Assembly (NCBI GenBank): GCA_905221605.1
Contig: CAJNDS010000460.1
Span: 1-62,000 of the forward strand
Direction of reading: 5' to 3'
Length of the DNA: 62,000 nt
Source: Symbiodinium natans
Taxonomy: Eukaryota; Sar; Dinophyceae; Suessiales; Symbiodiniaceae
Position 1 is the first letter of the stretch, and every line of letters begins with the position of its first letter. The translations under genes and the position numbers were made by a program. The notes under the pieces were generated by a model. The model was not told the DNA's origin, searched no databases, and saw only the letters and a list, made by a program, of their open reading frames with translations. Shown here one piece after another: positions 59,776 to 62,000 of this stretch.

Positions 59776-62000
59776 TATAGATACATAGACATATACATAC
59801 AGTTATAACATCTCAAGCTCTTTATCACAAGGGCAGCCCTTTGTCGCTACACCGATCCGTCTTCCCAGGGCGGCTACCCGGCTGCTGTCTGCCCTGGGCG
59901 GCGACGCCGCGCGCGCGCAGCGCGCGGCGCGGAGGATCCAGGGCGCCTGGAAGCGCGCCTCTGCCCAAGCAGATGATAGGAGGGTTCTGTTTTTTGTTTG
60001 TAGGGTATTGGGTTTTGGGGGTTTAGGGTTTTAGGGTTTTAGGGTTTTAGGGTTTTAGGGTTTTAGGGTTTTAGGGTTGTAGGGTTGTAGGGTTTAGGGG
60101 TTAGTTGGGGATTTTAGGGGAAGGGGGGGGGGGGGGGGGTTCGGGGTTTGGAGGGTTTTTTTTTTTGGAGAGGGGATGGGTTGGGGGGCCAGGGGCATGT
60201 ATCTTCTCAGGGGCCCTGTCTCAACAGAGAAGACCTGCCTCAGCAACATTACCCGTAATTAAACCCTACAAATCCTGTAAACACCATAAACCCTGCAAAC
60301 TATAAACCCTATATATATAAGCCATTAAACCGATAAGCAACCCTAAATAAACCTATAAACACCCTTCGTAAAGCCTATAAAAACCGTAGAAAAAAACTTT
60401 AGGGTTTAGGGTTTAGGGTTTAGGGGTTTAGGGGTTTAGGGGTTTAGGGGTTTAGGGGTTTAGGGGTTTAGGGGTTTAGGGGTTTAGGGTTTTTACACCT
60501 AAGCCCGGAGGCTCCCGGACACGGGTTGCGGAGGAGCCGGTCAGCCCTCTCGGGCTTGGCCGCAAGACGCTGGGCTGTTTAAGCTGGAGGGTTTAGGGTT
60601 TAGGGTTTAGGGTTTAGGGTTTAGGGTTTAGGGTTTAGGGTTTAGGGTTTAGGGTTTAGGGTTTAGGGTTTAGGGTTTACTGTAGGGCTTAGGGAGCTTT
60701 AAGGGCTCCGTGGGCTTTAAGGTTTAGGGTGTAGGGCTTTGAGGGCTTTGAGGGCTTTAAGGGCATTGAAAGGCTTGTAGGGCCTTTCAGGGCTCTGTGG
60801 GCTTCAAGGTCTTTAAGGGGCTTTGAGGGTATTTGAGGGTTTGAAGGGTCTGTGGGAGTTTCGGGCTTTGAGGGCTTCGAGGTTGTTAAGGGGCTTGGAG
60901 GTCTTTAAGGATGTTAAATGGCTTGAAGGGTTTCAAGGCGCTGCGTGGTTTTTGAGGCTTGAAGGGCTTCGAGGGCATTGAGGGCTCAATTTAAGGGCTT
61001 TTCCGGCTATACTGTTTTGGGGTCTAGCGCGTTGAGAGCAAGGGGGTTTAACCAGCTTTGAGGGTTTTGAGGGTTGAGGGCTTTAGGGCGCCCAGGTCCT
61101 TCCTCAGCCCCTAATCGCTTGACTTAGGTACGCAGGTTATACACCCTGTATGCGATTCTCAGGTAGTTTGCCAAAAGAGGGAAAGTTTTTTTTTTTTTTT
61201 TTTTGGGGGGGGGGTTCTTCAGCCGACATTTATAACTCATGCCAAACACACCCTTAAGCCCTTAGACCCTTAAACTCAAAACCCTTAAGCGCTCTTAAAC
61301 CCTGAAGCCCTTAGCCCTAAACCCGAAACCCTTAAACCCTAAACCTCAACACTCCTAAGCCCTTCAACCGTTAAGCCCAAATCCCGAAACCCGCGTTAAT
61401 CATTAGGGTCTAAACCCTAAACCCTAAACCCCAAACCCTCAGGAAAGCACTGGGCCCTGGGCGGAGCGTCCGCGACAGCCGGAGTTGCCCCGCCCCAGAT
61501 TCATTGAGGGATGCCTGTAGTGTTTGGGGTTGCAGTGCTTAGGGTTTTGTGATTTGTAGGCTTTAGGGTTTGTAGGGTTTGGAGTTTGTTAGGGCTCAGT
61601 TTTTTTTGGTTTACTAGTGTTTGAATCCTGACCGTCAGCCCTTTATCGTGCCCAGACGCAGCCCTCTAGGTTTAGGGTGTAGGGTTTAGGGTAGGGTTTA
61701 GGGTTTGTAGGGACTTAGAGCAGCCCTTCAGAAGTAGAGGCGGCCGTGCAAGCGGGCTAAGTATATACCTGGGGAACTATTGATCACTTGGAAAAACTCA
61801 TTCGAACACGCGCCTGGGCACCGGTCCGTGACAGTCCCACTGATTGCCCGAAGAGTCTAGGGAAGTTACATGGGCCTTTAATATGGTCCCTTACCTCCTC
61901 TAAAGGGTTCTGAAGTATGGGCCCTTGGGTTGTATAGGGGATATAAGGGCATAGAAGAGGTATATAAGGGGTCTATAAGACCATGTAACTACCCTTAGGA

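Larger units (their letters stand above)
58431..62000. repeat. Telomere mosaic with variant arrays, right end
   Basis: CCCTAAA at 58,852-58,940; TTTGGGG then TTGGGGG arrays at 59,118-59,230; (AT)n/(ATAG)n at 59,624-59,800; TTTTAGGG array at 60,018-60,090; TTTAGGGG array at 60,415-60,490; TTTAGGG array at 60,590-60,682; a degenerate GGGCTTTGA/GGGCTTTAA repeat at 60,690-61,090; a T run near 61,186-61,204. No gene seen. Confidence 0.85.

Overview
The window reads as nuclear DNA of a dinoflagellate, most like a Symbiodiniaceae/Suessiales-type genome. Four things point there. Telomere-type repeats (TTTAGGG/CCCTAAA) are scattered throughout in both orientations. All confidently read genes are on the + strand. 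Two multi-exon genes splice cleanly only with GT, GC and GA donors and AG|G acceptors, a dinoflagellate habit. Several predicted proteins belong to families I associate with high copy number in dinoflagellate genomes. No rRNA, tRNA, CRISPR array or bacterial operon is visible. Telomere arrays occur in both orientations, so this is not a simple chromosome end.

Layout. 1-6492: telomere-repeat mosaic with short GC-rich islands that read like single exons, all on the + strand. 6493-15150: a complete LTR element with identical 206-bp LTRs, inserted into telomere repeat. It has a copia-type half-tRNA-Met primer site and a polypurine tract, but codes only for a huge gag-like protein (WW, S1-like, six CCCH fingers, SAM-like) and no protease, integrase or reverse transcriptase. 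15151-17280: telomere mosaic. 17.5-32.5 kb: a run of + strand genes: a small spliced gene, a lysine-rich AT-hook protein with tandem SUMO-type motifs, an unknown protein, a 1591-aa transposase-like protein, a 660-aa cytosine-methyltransferase-like protein and an 865-aa AT-hook protein. The last three and the lysine-rich one lack introns. 32.5-35.8 kb: tandem repeats and telomere repeats. 35.8-37.3 kb: a seven-exon methyltransferase-like gene whose splicing I could resolve to the base. 38.4-40.6 and about 41-44.15 kb: two further intron-rich genes of dinoflagellate-wide type with telomere-like repeats inside their introns. 44.2-62 kb: telomere mosaic again, carrying a ubiquitin-like plus FNIP-repeat gene (about 52.0-54.9 kb), a 1.4-kb TIR element (57.0-58.4 kb) and many short foldback elements.

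How it fits together. The gene-bearing core has two different compartments. One (18.9-32.5 kb) holds long uninterrupted ORFs with DNA-binding, methyltransferase-like and transposase-like features, suggesting a mobile or formerly mobile module. The other (35.8-44.2 kb) is intron-dense. Telomere-type DNA penetrates introns, flanks exon-like islands as inverted pairs, separates two ORFs at 21.75-22.02 kb and is the landing site of at least two transposons. The most unusual signals are the pol-less LTR element, the inverted telomeric arrays around exon-like islands, and the methyltransferase/AT-hook/transposase-like module.
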